In this document: positions 42,417-50,360 of the stretch, piece after piece
Numbering within the stretch: position 1 is the stretch's first letter
Layout: each line of letters starts with the position of its first letter
Notes under the pieces: generated by a model
Told to the model about the DNA's origin: nothing
The model's database searches: none
The model's input: only the letters and a program-made list of their open reading frames with translations
Assembly: GCF_002008165.1 (NCBI RefSeq)
Contig: NZ_MRDM01000029.1
Span: 310,001 to 374,000, forward strand
Origin: Rhizobium laguerreae
GTDB lineage: Bacteria > Pseudomonadota > Alphaproteobacteria > Rhizobiales > Rhizobiaceae
Direction of reading: 5' to 3'
DNA length: 64,000 bases
Made by a program: the position numbers and the translations under genes

Positions 42417-44012
42417 CTATCGATTGTCTTCGAGGATCATCGCTGCCGCCTTTTCGGCGATCATGATGGTCGGCGAATTGGTGTTGCCCGAGGTGATCGA
42501 CGGCATCACCGAGGCGTCGGCGATCCTCAGCTTGCCGAGCGCCCGAAGCCTCAGCCTGGGATCGACGACGCTGTCCCTGTCGGCGCCCATGCGGCAGGTG
42601 CCGACGGGATGGAAGATCGTCGTGCCGATCTCGCCCGCCGCCCGCTCCAGATCGGCCTCCGTCTGATAGGCAGGCCCCGGCTTGAATTCCTCCGGCCTGT
42701 AACGGGCAAACGAAGGCTGCGCGACGATCCTGCGCGTCAACCGTATTGAACGAACAGCTATGTCACGATCGCGCTGCGTCGAGAGGTATTTCGGGCTGAT
42801 CGTCGGCTGGGCGGCAAAATCCGGGCTGGACAGGTGGACCGAACCGCGGCTTTCCGGCCTCAGATTGCAGACGCTCGCGGTGATTGCCGGAAAAGGATGG
42901 ACGGGATCGCCGAACTTCTCCAGCGAGACCGGCTGCACATGATATTGCAGGTCGGGCGTTTCCCGGTCCGGACCCGATCGGGTGAAGATGCCGAGCTGGC
43001 TCGGCGCCATCGCCATCGGTCCGGAGCGGCGGACGAGATATTCGAGCCCGATCGCCGCCTTGCCGATCAGCTTCGTCGCCTTCTCGTTCAACGTCGGAAC
43101 CCCCGTCACCTTATAGGCCAGACGCAGTTGCAGATGGTCTTGCAGGTTCTCCCCGACACCCTTGACTTCGGTGACGACCTCGACGCCCGCCTGTCTGAGA
43201 ACCTCCCCCTTGCCGATCCCGGACAGTTCGAGGATATGCGGCGAGCCGATAGAACCGGCTGAAAGGATGGTTTCTTTGGCGGCATAGGCGCGTTTTGCCA
43301 CGCCACGATGCTGGAACTCGACGCCGGCAACGGCGCCTTCCTCCACCAGCAGCCGCCGGACCTGCGCCTTGGTGAGCACGGTCAGATTGGAGCGCCTCAT
43401 CGCCGGGCGCAGAAAGGCTTTCGAGGTGTTCCAGCGAATGCCGGAACGCTGGTTAACGTCGAAATAGCCGGAGCCCTCGTTGCTGCCGCGGTTGAAATCC
43501 GCGGTTTCCGGAATGCCGGCTTCCCTGGCCGCCTGCTGGAAGGCATCGAGCACCGCCCAGCGAACGCGCGCCTTCTCGATGCGCCATTCGCCGCCGGCAC
43601 CATGCATCTCGTCTTCGCCGCGATAAAAGTCTTCGGACTTGCGGAAGAAGGGCAGAACATCGTCCCAGCCCCAGCCAGTGCAGCCCATCTGCCGCCAGAG
43701 ATCGTAATCGCGCGCCTGGCCGCGCATGTAGATCATGCCGTTGATCGACGAACAGCCGCCGAGAACCTTGCCGCGCGGATAACTCAGCGCCCGGCCGTTC
43801 AACCCAGCTTCCGGCGCCGTGGTGAAGCACCAGTCGGTACGCGGATTGTTGATGCAATAGAGATAACCGACCGGAATATGGATCCAATGGTAGTTGTCGC
43901 TGCCGCCAGCTTCGAGCAGCAGCACCCGGCTCCGGCCATCGGCAGACAGCCGGTTGGCGAGCACGCAGCCGGCGCTGCCTGCCCCGATGATGATGTAGTC
44001 GTAACGATCCAT
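42417..44012 (-). CDS. GMC-family FAD-dependent oxidoreductase (choline/alcohol dehydrogenase-like)
   Basis: A 531-residue flavoprotein. The FAD-binding start MDRYDYIIIGAGSAGCVLANRLS was used to set the ATG at 44012; the frame stays open upstream to 44882 across the repeats and livM in reverse, but that part is not protein-like. GMC signature 1 is GKVLGGCSSINGMIYMRGQ near residue 80. Signature 2 is GSIGSPHILELSGIG near 255. The C-terminal HPVGTCRMG near 465 holds the active-site His, and a second block (TSGNTNSPTIMIAEKAA) follows. Substrates are alcohols such as choline or polyols. It is cotranscribed with mmsB and the Liv-type importer, suggesting oxidation of the imported compound. Confidence 0.88.
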   Translation of the reverse strand: MDRYDYIIIGAGSAGCVLANRLSADGRSRVLLLEAGGSDNYHWIHIPVGYLYCINNPRTDWCFTTAPEAGLNGRALSYPRGKVLGGCSSINGMIYMRGQARDYDLWRQMGCTGWGWDDVLPFFRKSEDFYRGEDEMHGAGGEWRIEKARVRWAVLDAFQQAAREAGIPETADFNRGSNEGSGYFDVNQRSGIRWNTSKAFLRPAMRRSNLTVLTKAQVRRLLVEEGAVAGVEFQHRGVAKRAYAAKETILSAGSIGSPHILELSGIGKGEVLRQAGVEVVTEVKGVGENLQDHLQLRLAYKVTGVPTLNEKATKLIGKAAIGLEYLVRRSGPMAMAPSQLGIFTRSGPDRETPDLQYHVQPVSLEKFGDPVHPFPAITASVCNLRPESRGSVHLSSPDFAAQPTISPKYLSTQRDRDIAVRSIRLTRRIVAQPSFARYRPEEFKPGPAYQTEADLERAAGEIGTTIFHPVGTCRMGADRDSVVDPRLRLRALGKLRIADASVMPSITSGNTNSPTIMIAEKAAAMILEDNR

Positions 44013-44045
44013 GCCCCGCACGAGACTCCAAATGCTTGCCGCTTT

Positions 44046-44142
44046 CCTCTCCCCGCAGCACGGGGAGAGGAAGAGTCGCAGCGCCGCCGCCCGTCTCTTT
44101 TCCCGGAAAAGAGGGCTTCTTTCCGGGGAGAGAGAGAGAGAG
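44046..44142. repeat. Palindromic repeat cluster with a GA run
   Basis: Two perfect hairpins lie between the GMC gene and livM: CCTCTCCCCG-N5-CGGGGAGAGG (44046-44070) and CCCGGAAA-N10-TTTCCGGG (44102-44127). They are followed by seven GA dinucleotides (44128-44142). It resembles a mosaic of palindromic repeats common between rhizobial genes. It could act as a processing site within this operon. Confidence 0.6.
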
Positions 44143-44152
44143 GTCCGCCCGT

Positions 44153-45142
44153 TCAGCGGCGATAGACGAAGCCCAGTTTCCGCCCTATCCGCGAGGCGTA
44201 GAATTCGCCGATGATGCCGCGGCGGAAGATCAGCACGCAGACCATGAAGACGATACCGGTGATGATCGTCACCGGGAATTCCGAGGTTGCGAGGTAATTT
44301 TCCAGCACCACCACCAGCCCGGCGCCGAAGAGCGGGCCGATCAGCGTGCCGATGCCGCCGAGCAGCGTCATCAGGATCACCTCGCCCGACATCTGCCAGG
44401 CAACGTCGGTCAGCGTCGCGAACTGGAAAACGATCGATTTCACCGCGCCCGCGAGCCCGGCAAGCGCCGCCGACATGACGAAGGCGCCGAGCTTGTAGCG
44501 CGCTACGGAATAACCGAGCGAGATCGCCCGTTGTTCGTTCTCGCGGATCGATTTCAGGATCATGCCGAAGGGCGAATTGATAAAGCGCCAGATGATCAGG
44601 ATGCCGACGAGAAAGACGGCCAGCACGAAATAATACATGTTGGTCGAGCTGTTCAGATCGATGAAGCCGAAGAGGTGGCCGCGCGGCACCGACTGAATGC
44701 CGTCCTCGCCTTCGGTGAATTCCGCCTGCAGGCAGAAGAAGAAGAACATCTGCGACAGCGCCAGAGTGATCATCGCGAAATAGATGCCCTGGCGGCGGAT
44801 GGCGAAGAAGCCCATGACGAGCCCGAGAAACGCCGCACCCGCCACGCCGATCAGGATGCCGAGTTCCGGCGGCAGGCCCCATTCCTTCACCGTATAGGCG
44901 GTGAAATAGGCAGCACCGCCGAAGAAAGTGGCGTGGCCGAAGGACAGCAGGCCGGTATAGCCGAGCAGCAGGTTGAAGGCACAGGCAAAGAGCGCGAAGC
45001 AGAGCAGCTTCATCAGGAAGATCGGATAGAAAAAGAACGGCGCCAGCAGCAGGAGCAGCAGTCCCGCAAGCAGGAAACCCGCCTGCACCGAAAGGGCGGT
45101 CCGGCTTTTTTCCGTTCGGATGGTTTCGGTGATGTCAGTCAT
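44153..45142 (-). CDS. livM: Branched-chain amino acid-type ABC permease, LivM-like
   Basis: A 329-residue permease of the BPD_transp_2 (LivM) family with about eight to nine helices. Landmarks are LLGYTGLLSFGHATFFGGAAYF near residue 62 and FFAIRRQGIYFAMITLALSQM near 112, both LivM hallmarks. SIRENEQRAISLGYSVARYKL near 200 contacts the ATPases. The late VILMTLLGGIGTLIGPLFGAGLVVVLE is also typical. The start may instead be the ATG at 45151, nine bases upstream; 45142 was chosen because it follows the livH stop without overlap, and the difference is minor. It forms the Liv-type importer with livH, livG, livF and the binding protein. Confidence 0.92.
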   Translation of the reverse strand: MTDITETIRTEKSRTALSVQAGFLLAGLLLLLLAPFFFYPIFLMKLLCFALFACAFNLLLGYTGLLSFGHATFFGGAAYFTAYTVKEWGLPPELGILIGVAGAAFLGLVMGFFAIRRQGIYFAMITLALSQMFFFFCLQAEFTEGEDGIQSVPRGHLFGFIDLNSSTNMYYFVLAVFLVGILIIWRFINSPFGMILKSIRENEQRAISLGYSVARYKLGAFVMSAALAGLAGAVKSIVFQFATLTDVAWQMSGEVILMTLLGGIGTLIGPLFGAGLVVVLENYLATSEFPVTIITGIVFMVCVLIFRRGIIGEFYASRIGRKLGFVYRR

Positions 45143-45143
45143 G

Positions 45144-46031
45144 TCAAGCATCCCGTCCGAAGAGGCCCGCGGGCCTGATGAGAAGCACGATCGCCATGAT
45201 GACGAAGATCACGATATTGGACGCCTCGGGATAAAAGACCTTGGTCAAGCCCTCGGCAATGCCGAGCACATAACCGGTGATGATCGCGCCCATGATCGAT
45301 CCCATGCCACCGACGACGACGACGGCGAAGACGACGATGATCATGTTCGAGCCCATCAGCGGTGAGACCTGGTAGATCGGCGCCGCCAGCACGCCGGCAA
45401 AGGCGGCAAGGCCGGCGCCGAGCGCGTAAGTGAGCGTCAAGAGCACCGGCACGTTGACGCCGAAGACTTGCACCAGCACGGCGTTTTCAGTGGCGGCGCG
45501 GAGATAAGCGCCGAGCTTGGTCTTCTCGATCAGCAACCAGGTGCCGAGGCAGACGACGAGCGAGACGACCACCACCCAGCCGCGATAGATTGGCAGGAAC
45601 ATGAAGCCGAGATTGGCCCCGCCGGCAAGGGCCGCCGGCGTGGCATAGGGCTGGCCGGAAGAGCCGTAGAGATAGCGGAAGGTGCCCTCGACTGCCAAAG
45701 CGAGGCCGAAGGTGAAGAGCAGGCCGTAGAGCGGATCGAGATCGTAGAGCCGGCGCAGGAACAGCCGCTCGATGACAGCGCCGGCAAGGCCGACAATGAC
45801 AGGCGCCAGGATCAACGACGGCCAGTATCCGATGCCTGCATAGGTGAGCAGCAGGTAGGCGACGAAGGCGCCGAGCATGTACTGCGCGCCATGGGCGAAG
45901 TTGATCACCCTGAGCAGGCCGAAGATGATGGCGAGGCCAAGGCTGAGCAGCGCGTAGAACGAGCCGTTGATCAGGCCGATCAGCAGCTGGCCGAAAAGCG
46001 CCTGCAGGGGAATGCCGAAGATCATCGTCAT
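45144..46031 (-). CDS. livH: Branched-chain amino acid-type ABC permease, LivH-like
   Basis: A 295-residue permease with the LivH signature LLIGLINGSFYALLSLGLAIIFGLLRVINFAHGAQYMLGAF near the N-terminus. A late VVVGGMGSIMGAIITGYVLGIAE block near 250 is also diagnostic. The ATG at 46031 was chosen because LivH homology begins there; the frame is open upstream to 46115 but reads through livF in reverse. It is the partner of LivM, whose gene follows immediately. Confidence 0.92.
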   Translation of the reverse strand: MTMIFGIPLQALFGQLLIGLINGSFYALLSLGLAIIFGLLRVINFAHGAQYMLGAFVAYLLLTYAGIGYWPSLILAPVIVGLAGAVIERLFLRRLYDLDPLYGLLFTFGLALAVEGTFRYLYGSSGQPYATPAALAGGANLGFMFLPIYRGWVVVVSLVVCLGTWLLIEKTKLGAYLRAATENAVLVQVFGVNVPVLLTLTYALGAGLAAFAGVLAAPIYQVSPLMGSNMIIVVFAVVVVGGMGSIMGAIITGYVLGIAEGLTKVFYPEASNIVIFVIMAIVLLIRPAGLFGRDA

Positions 46032-46035
46032 CTGG

Positions 46036-46737
46036 TCACACTCCCAGGACCTTGTGCAGCGTATCCATGCGCTGCGGCAGTTCACCGACCGGGAATTCCG
46101 ACACCATCTGCCCATGATCCATCAGATAGAAGCGATCGGCAATACGGCTGGCGAAACGGAAATTCTGCTCGACGAGCAGGATCGTCATGCCGCGCTCCTT
46201 CAACGTCTTCAGCACCTCGCCGATACGCTGGATGATAACGGGGGCAAGCCCTTCCGTCGGTTCGTCGAGAATGAGCAGCCTGACGCCGGTGCGCAGGATT
46301 CGGGCGATCGCCAACATCTGCTGCTCGCCGCCTGATAGTTTGGTGCCCGGGCTGCCGCGGCGCTCGTAGAGATTGGGGAAAAGTTCGTAGATTTCATCGA
46401 GCGTCATGCCGCCCTGCGCCACGACGGGCGGCAGCACCAGGTTTTCCGAAACGGTGAGCGTCGAGAAGATACCGCGTTCCTCCGGCACGAAACCGATGCC
46501 CCGATGCGCCGTCTTGTGCAGCGGCACTTGCATCATATCGCTGCCGGCAAAGCTGATCTTGCCCTTGCGGGCCCGCACGATGCCGGTGATGGTGCGCAGC
46601 GTAGTCGTCTTGCCGACGCCGTTGCGGCCGAGAATGGTGATCGTCTCGCCTTCGGCCACGCGCATGTCGACGCCGTGCAGGACGTGGCTTTCGCCGTACC
46701 AGGCATTGAGCCCCTGGACTTCGAGGAGAGTGGGCAT
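46036..46737 (-). CDS. livF: ABC transporter ATPase, LivF-like
   Basis: A 233-residue ATPase. Walker A is GRNGVGKTTTLRTI near residue 36, the FVPEERGIFSTLTVSENL LivF-type Q-loop near 85, signature LSGGEQQMLAIARIL near 135, Walker B LLILDEPTEGLAPVI, and LVEQNFRFA switch region near 193. LivF ATPases are short and end in the MDHGQMV segment. The ATG overlaps the livG stop by four bases. Pairs with LivG. Confidence 0.93.
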   Translation of the reverse strand: MPTLLEVQGLNAWYGESHVLHGVDMRVAEGETITILGRNGVGKTTTLRTITGIVRARKGKISFAGSDMMQVPLHKTAHRGIGFVPEERGIFSTLTVSENLVLPPVVAQGGMTLDEIYELFPNLYERRGSPGTKLSGGEQQMLAIARILRTGVRLLILDEPTEGLAPVIIQRIGEVLKTLKERGMTILLVEQNFRFASRIADRFYLMDHGQMVSEFPVGELPQRMDTLHKVLGV

Positions 46738-47519
46738 CAATGCTCCTCCGTGCCCATATAGGCCACACGCACACGCTCGTCCTGGCTGACGGTCGCATAG
46801 TCGCCCTCGGCGAGGATCTCGCCGCGCTGCAGCACGGTGACATGCTGGCAGATATTGGCGACGACGGAGAGATTGTGCTCGACCATCAATACAGCGCGGT
46901 CGCGGGCGACCTCGCGGATGATCGAGGAGACGACGCCGACATCCTCCTGCCCCATGCCGGCCATCGGCTCGTCGAGCAGCAGCACTTTCGGATCCAATGC
47001 CAGCGTGGTGGCGATCTCCAGCACGCGCTTGCGGCCATAGGAAAGATCGGCGGCGATGTGATCGCGCTCCTTGGAAAGCCCGACGCTGGCGAGCAGTTGC
47101 TCGGCGCGCTCGTTCAGCCGATCGAGTGCCGAGAGAGGCCGCCAGAACTGTGTGGAAAGATTGTTCGGCCGCTGCAGCGCCACACGCACATTGTCGAGAA
47201 CGGTCAGATGCGGGAAGACCGCCGAGATCTGGAAGGAGCGGACCAGCCCCATGCGCGCCACCTTGTCGGGCGGCGTTTTCGTGATGTCTACGCCCATCAG
47301 GGTGATCGTGCCTGAGGTCGGCTGCAGGAATTTGGTCAGCAGGTTGAAGACCGTGGTCTTGCCGGCGCCGTTCGGGCCGATCAGTGCATGCACGCTTGCG
47401 TCATGCACATCCAGATCGACGTTCTTGACGGCCGTGAAGCCGCCGAAATCGCGGCGCAGGCCGCGGGCGGATAGCACCACCCGCGGCTTTTCCTGAGTTT
47501 CAATTGCGGAAACCGCCAT
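46737..47519 (-). CDS. livG: ABC transporter ATPase, LivG-like
   Basis: A 260-residue ATPase. Walker A GPNGAGKTTVFNLL is near residue 47, KVARMGLVRSFQISAVFPHLTVLDNVRVA near 80 is the LivG-type segment, DLSYGRKRVLEIATTLAL near 155 carries the LivG version of the ABC signature, and Walker B is KVLLLDEPMAGMG. The ATG at 47519 sits six bases after the binding-protein stop; a longer open frame runs upstream through the binding-protein gene and is rejected. Pairs with LivF. Confidence 0.92.
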   Translation of the reverse strand: MAVSAIETQEKPRVVLSARGLRRDFGGFTAVKNVDLDVHDASVHALIGPNGAGKTTVFNLLTKFLQPTSGTITLMGVDITKTPPDKVARMGLVRSFQISAVFPHLTVLDNVRVALQRPNNLSTQFWRPLSALDRLNERAEQLLASVGLSKERDHIAADLSYGRKRVLEIATTLALDPKVLLLDEPMAGMGQEDVGVVSSIIREVARDRAVLMVEHNLSVVANICQHVTVLQRGEILAEGDYATVSQDERVRVAYMGTEEH

Positions 47520-47524
47520 CGTGC

Positions 47525-48730
47525 TTACTTCACCAGATTGCAGCCGCTCTTGGCGGGATCGATATAGGCTTCCTTGCCGGGAATGGTGGCGAGCACGTTG
47601 AAGTAATCCCACGGCTCCTTGCTCTCGGAAGGCTTCTTGACCTGCAGCAGATACATGTCGTGGATCATGCGGCCATTGGCGCCAACCGTGCCGCCGCGGC
47701 CGAAGACGTCATCGACAGGCATTTCATGCAGCTGCTTGGCGACGGCTTCCGTTTCGTCGGTGCCGGCCTTCTGCACCGCTTTCAGATATTGCGTCACCGC
47801 CGAATAGGTGCCGGTATGGACCATGTTCGGCATCTTGCCGGTACGGGTGAAGAACTTCTTGGCGAAGGCGCGGCTCTCGTCGTCGCGGTTCCAGTAATAG
47901 CCTTCCGTCAGCGTCAGCCCCTGCGCCGCCTCGAGGCCGAGACCATGCACTTCGGCGAGCGTGAAGAGCAGCGCCGCCAGATGCTGGCCGCCCTGGGTGA
48001 TGCCGAATTCGGCCGCCTGCTTGATGGCGTTCGAGGTGTCGAGGCCGGCATTGGCAAGACCGATCACCTTGGCGCCTGATGATTGCGCCTGCAGCAGGAA
48101 GGACGAGAAGTCCTGGCTCGACAGCGGATGGCGGACGGCGCCGACGACCGTACCGCCACTCGACTTGACGTAATCGCTGGTCTGCTGCTCCAGCGAGTAG
48201 CCGAAGGCATAGTCGGCGGTCAGGAAGAACCAGCTGTCGCCGCCCTGCTTGACGAGCGCGCCGCCGGTGCCGACGGCCAGTGCATGCGTATCGTAGGCCC
48301 AATGGAAGCCATAAGGCGAGCAGGCCTTGCCGGTGAGATCCGTCGTCGCCGCGCCGGTGACAATGTCGATCTTCTTCTTCTCCTTGCCGATCGCCTGCAC
48401 GGCGAGCGCCACCGACGAGGTCGTCAACTCCATGATCGCATCCACCTGCTCGGTATCGTACCACTGGCGGGCGATGTTGGAGGCGATATCCGCCTTGTTC
48501 TGATGGTCGGCATTGACGATCTCGACCGGCACATCAAGCACCTTGCCGCCGAAATCCTCAACCGCCATCTGGGCGGCTTCGACGGAGGACTTGCCGCCGA
48601 AATCGGCATAGACGCCCGACTGATCGTTCAGGATACCGATCTTGACCTTGCCGTCGGTCGCGCTCTGCGCGAGCACCGCAGTGCTGCTCGCAAGCAGAAA
48701 TGCAACTGATGCAATGAGATTCTTACGCAT
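47525..48730 (-). CDS. Liv-type ABC substrate-binding protein
   Basis: A 401-residue periplasmic binding protein (peripla_BP_6 family). The signal peptide ends near residue 21 (ASSTAVLAQ). It is followed by the family start KVKIGILNDQSGVYADFGGKSSVEAAQMAVEDFGG. Later blocks include WFFLTADYAFGYSLE near 170 and IGLANAGLDTSNAIKQAAEFG near 225. It is the first gene of the reverse-strand operon with livG, livF, livH, livM, the GMC oxidoreductase and mmsB. Such binding proteins take amino acids, amides, urea or aromatic acids; given the GMC and MmsB enzymes, an alcohol or hydroxy-acid-like substrate is possible. GGGAGG precedes the ATG. Confidence 0.88.
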   Translation of the reverse strand: MRKNLIASVAFLLASSTAVLAQSATDGKVKIGILNDQSGVYADFGGKSSVEAAQMAVEDFGGKVLDVPVEIVNADHQNKADIASNIARQWYDTEQVDAIMELTTSSVALAVQAIGKEKKKIDIVTGAATTDLTGKACSPYGFHWAYDTHALAVGTGGALVKQGGDSWFFLTADYAFGYSLEQQTSDYVKSSGGTVVGAVRHPLSSQDFSSFLLQAQSSGAKVIGLANAGLDTSNAIKQAAEFGITQGGQHLAALLFTLAEVHGLGLEAAQGLTLTEGYYWNRDDESRAFAKKFFTRTGKMPNMVHTGTYSAVTQYLKAVQKAGTDETEAVAKQLHEMPVDDVFGRGGTVGANGRMIHDMYLLQVKKPSESKEPWDYFNVLATIPGKEAYIDPAKSGCNLVK

Positions 48731-48765
48731 ATTCTCTCCTCCCAGAGATTGGTCAGATTGCGGAT

Positions 48766-48893
48766 CTGTTCAAATTTGGCCAGTCGTCCTCCTCAGAACG
48801 ACGGACCCTCACCTTACGATCACGGAAATTCCGCCCTGAGGCAACGGGTGATTTACAACTAATTCCAAACAGTATCTGTTCGTTTTTGAACAG
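48766..48893. promoter_or_regulatory. Two similar dyads in the livJ/LysR intergenic region
   Basis: CTGTTC-N6-GAACAG (48876-48893) and CTGTTC-N6-GGCCAG (48766-48783) share the same 18-bp design. One lies just before the LysR start, the other 36 bp upstream of the Liv binding-protein start. They are candidate LysR operators serving both promoters in the 174-bp gap. Confidence 0.5.
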
Positions 48894-48904
48894 AGAGGAT
48901 CGTG

Positions 48905-49858
48905 ATGAACAATCCACCGCAGTTTACTTGGGACGATCTGCAGTTTTTTCTAGCCGTCGCCCGCACTGGACAGCTGTCGACGGCCGCCCGCCAGCTGCGC
49001 TCCAGCCATGCCACCGTCTCGCGCCGCATCGATCGGCTGGAGTTCACCCTCAAGGTCAAGCTGTTCGAGCGCAATCCGCGCGGCTATGTGCTGACCGCCA
49101 TGGGCACGCGCTTTGTCGAAACGGCGGAGAGGATGGAGCAGGAAACCGAGCGGCTGCGCGCCGATCTTGCCGCCGGCTCGATGGCGCAGCGCGGCCTCGT
49201 GCGCCTCAGCGCGCCGGAAGGGTTTGCCAATTTCTTTTTCGCGACCGTGCTGCCGCAATTTGCCGCCCAGCATCCGCATCTGGCCCTCGAGCTGGTGACG
49301 ATCCAGCAGATCATGTCGCTGTCGCGCAAGGAAGCCGATCTTTCCGTCGTGCTCGACGAGCCGAAAGGCGGGGCCTATTTTGCCGAAAAGCTGACCGACT
49401 ACCACCTGCAGGTCTACGGCTCGCGCGACTATCTCGCGAAGGCCGCGCCGATCACCTGCCGGGAAGACCTGCTTGAGCATCCCTTCGTCAGCTATATCGA
49501 GGAGATGATTTTCGCGCCGGGCCTGGACTATCTCGGCGACGTGCATCCACGCATCAAGCCGCAGTTCCAGAGCTCCAGCATTTTCGCGCAGCTGACCGCC
49601 ACCCGAAACGGTCTCGGCCTTTGCATCCTGCCCTATTTCTTCGCTAGCCGTTATCCCGAACTCGTGCGCGTGCTGCCAGACGAGATCGACCTCAAGCGCC
49701 ACTACTGGATCACCTGCCACCGCGACCTGAAACAGGCGCCGCGCGTGCGCGCCGTCATCGATTTTCTGCGCGAGGCGGTTCGCGGCGAGGATGCCCGCTT
49801 CGTGCCACCCTACGTCACCGCCGCCGGCCCGACGCGCCGGGCAAAGGTGGAAACCTGA
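48905..49858 (+). CDS. LysR-family regulator divergent from the Liv-type operon
   Basis: A 317-residue LysR regulator. The helix-turn-helix reads DLQFFLAVARTGQLSTAARQLRSSHATVSRRIDRLE, residues about 11-46. The effector domain begins RLSAPEGFANFFFATVLPQF near residue 100, as in the subgroup typified by LysR proteins with an ATVSRRI helix. The ATG at 48905 is used, with GAGAGGATC a few bases upstream; a GTG three bases earlier is also in frame. It is divergent from the Liv-GMC-MmsB operon, its likely target. Its stop at 49858 directly abuts the end of the convergent cupin gene at 49859. Confidence 0.88.
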   Translation: MNNPPQFTWDDLQFFLAVARTGQLSTAARQLRSSHATVSRRIDRLEFTLKVKLFERNPRGYVLTAMGTRFVETAERMEQETERLRADLAAGSMAQRGLVRLSAPEGFANFFFATVLPQFAAQHPHLALELVTIQQIMSLSRKEADLSVVLDEPKGGAYFAEKLTDYHLQVYGSRDYLAKAAPITCREDLLEHPFVSYIEEMIFAPGLDYLGDVHPRIKPQFQSSSIFAQLTATRNGLGLCILPYFFASRYPELVRVLPDEIDLKRHYWITCHRDLKQAPRVRAVIDFLREAVRGEDARFVPPYVTAAGPTRRAKVET

Positions 49859-50197
49859 CTACTTCAGGAATTCGGCCCGGTGCGGAGTGAAAGCATCGAT
49901 CAGCCGGCCCTTTTCCAGCGCCTTGACGCCGTGGACTAGATTGGGGGGCACGATGAAGCTGCCGCCCTGTTTCAGCACCTCGGTCCGGCCATCGATCGTC
50001 ACTTCGAAACTGCCTTCGGCGACGTAACTGGCCTGGATGTGCGGATGCGAATGAGCCGCACCCACCGCGCCGCTTTCGAAGGCCACTTCCACCATCATCA
50101 TCTCGGGCAGATAGGTCATGATGCGCCTGACGACGCCGGGCTCGGGATTGACCCATTCGGCGCCTTCGGCCGATACGAACAGATCGCTTGACGACAT
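49859..50197 (-). CDS. Cupin protein, KdgF-like
   Basis: A 112-residue single-domain cupin. The metal motif is AAHSHPHIQASYVAEGSFEV near residues 47-66 and the second is PPNLVHGVKALEKG near 88. Length and the RRIMTYLPEMMMVEVAFESGAVG opening fit KdgF, which linearises unsaturated uronates from pectin or alginate breakdown. The ATG at 50197 has GGAGG eight bases upstream. It is convergent with the LysR gene and divergent from glutaryl-CoA dehydrogenase. No other pectin genes are nearby, so the KdgF function is a family-level guess. Confidence 0.75.
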   Translation of the reverse strand: MSSSDLFVSAEGAEWVNPEPGVVRRIMTYLPEMMMVEVAFESGAVGAAHSHPHIQASYVAEGSFEVTIDGRTEVLKQGGSFIVPPNLVHGVKALEKGRLIDAFTPHRAEFLK

Positions 50198-50360
50198 TTC
50201 CGCCTCCTCGTTCCAGAATCGATCGCTGGCAAAGTGGATCATGCCGACGCTTTTGAAAAGATGGTGCGGTCCGTCTTTTCGGCGTGACCGCCGTCTGTTG
50301 ACGCGGTCGGCTGGCGGGTCTATGGCCAATTTGAGCCAGGCAAGCTGAGGAGACACCGCC

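Noticed and set aside
44013..44882. Upstream extension of the GMC oxidoreductase frame
   Set aside because: It runs through palindromic repeats and livM in another frame; the FAD-binding N-terminus begins at 44012.
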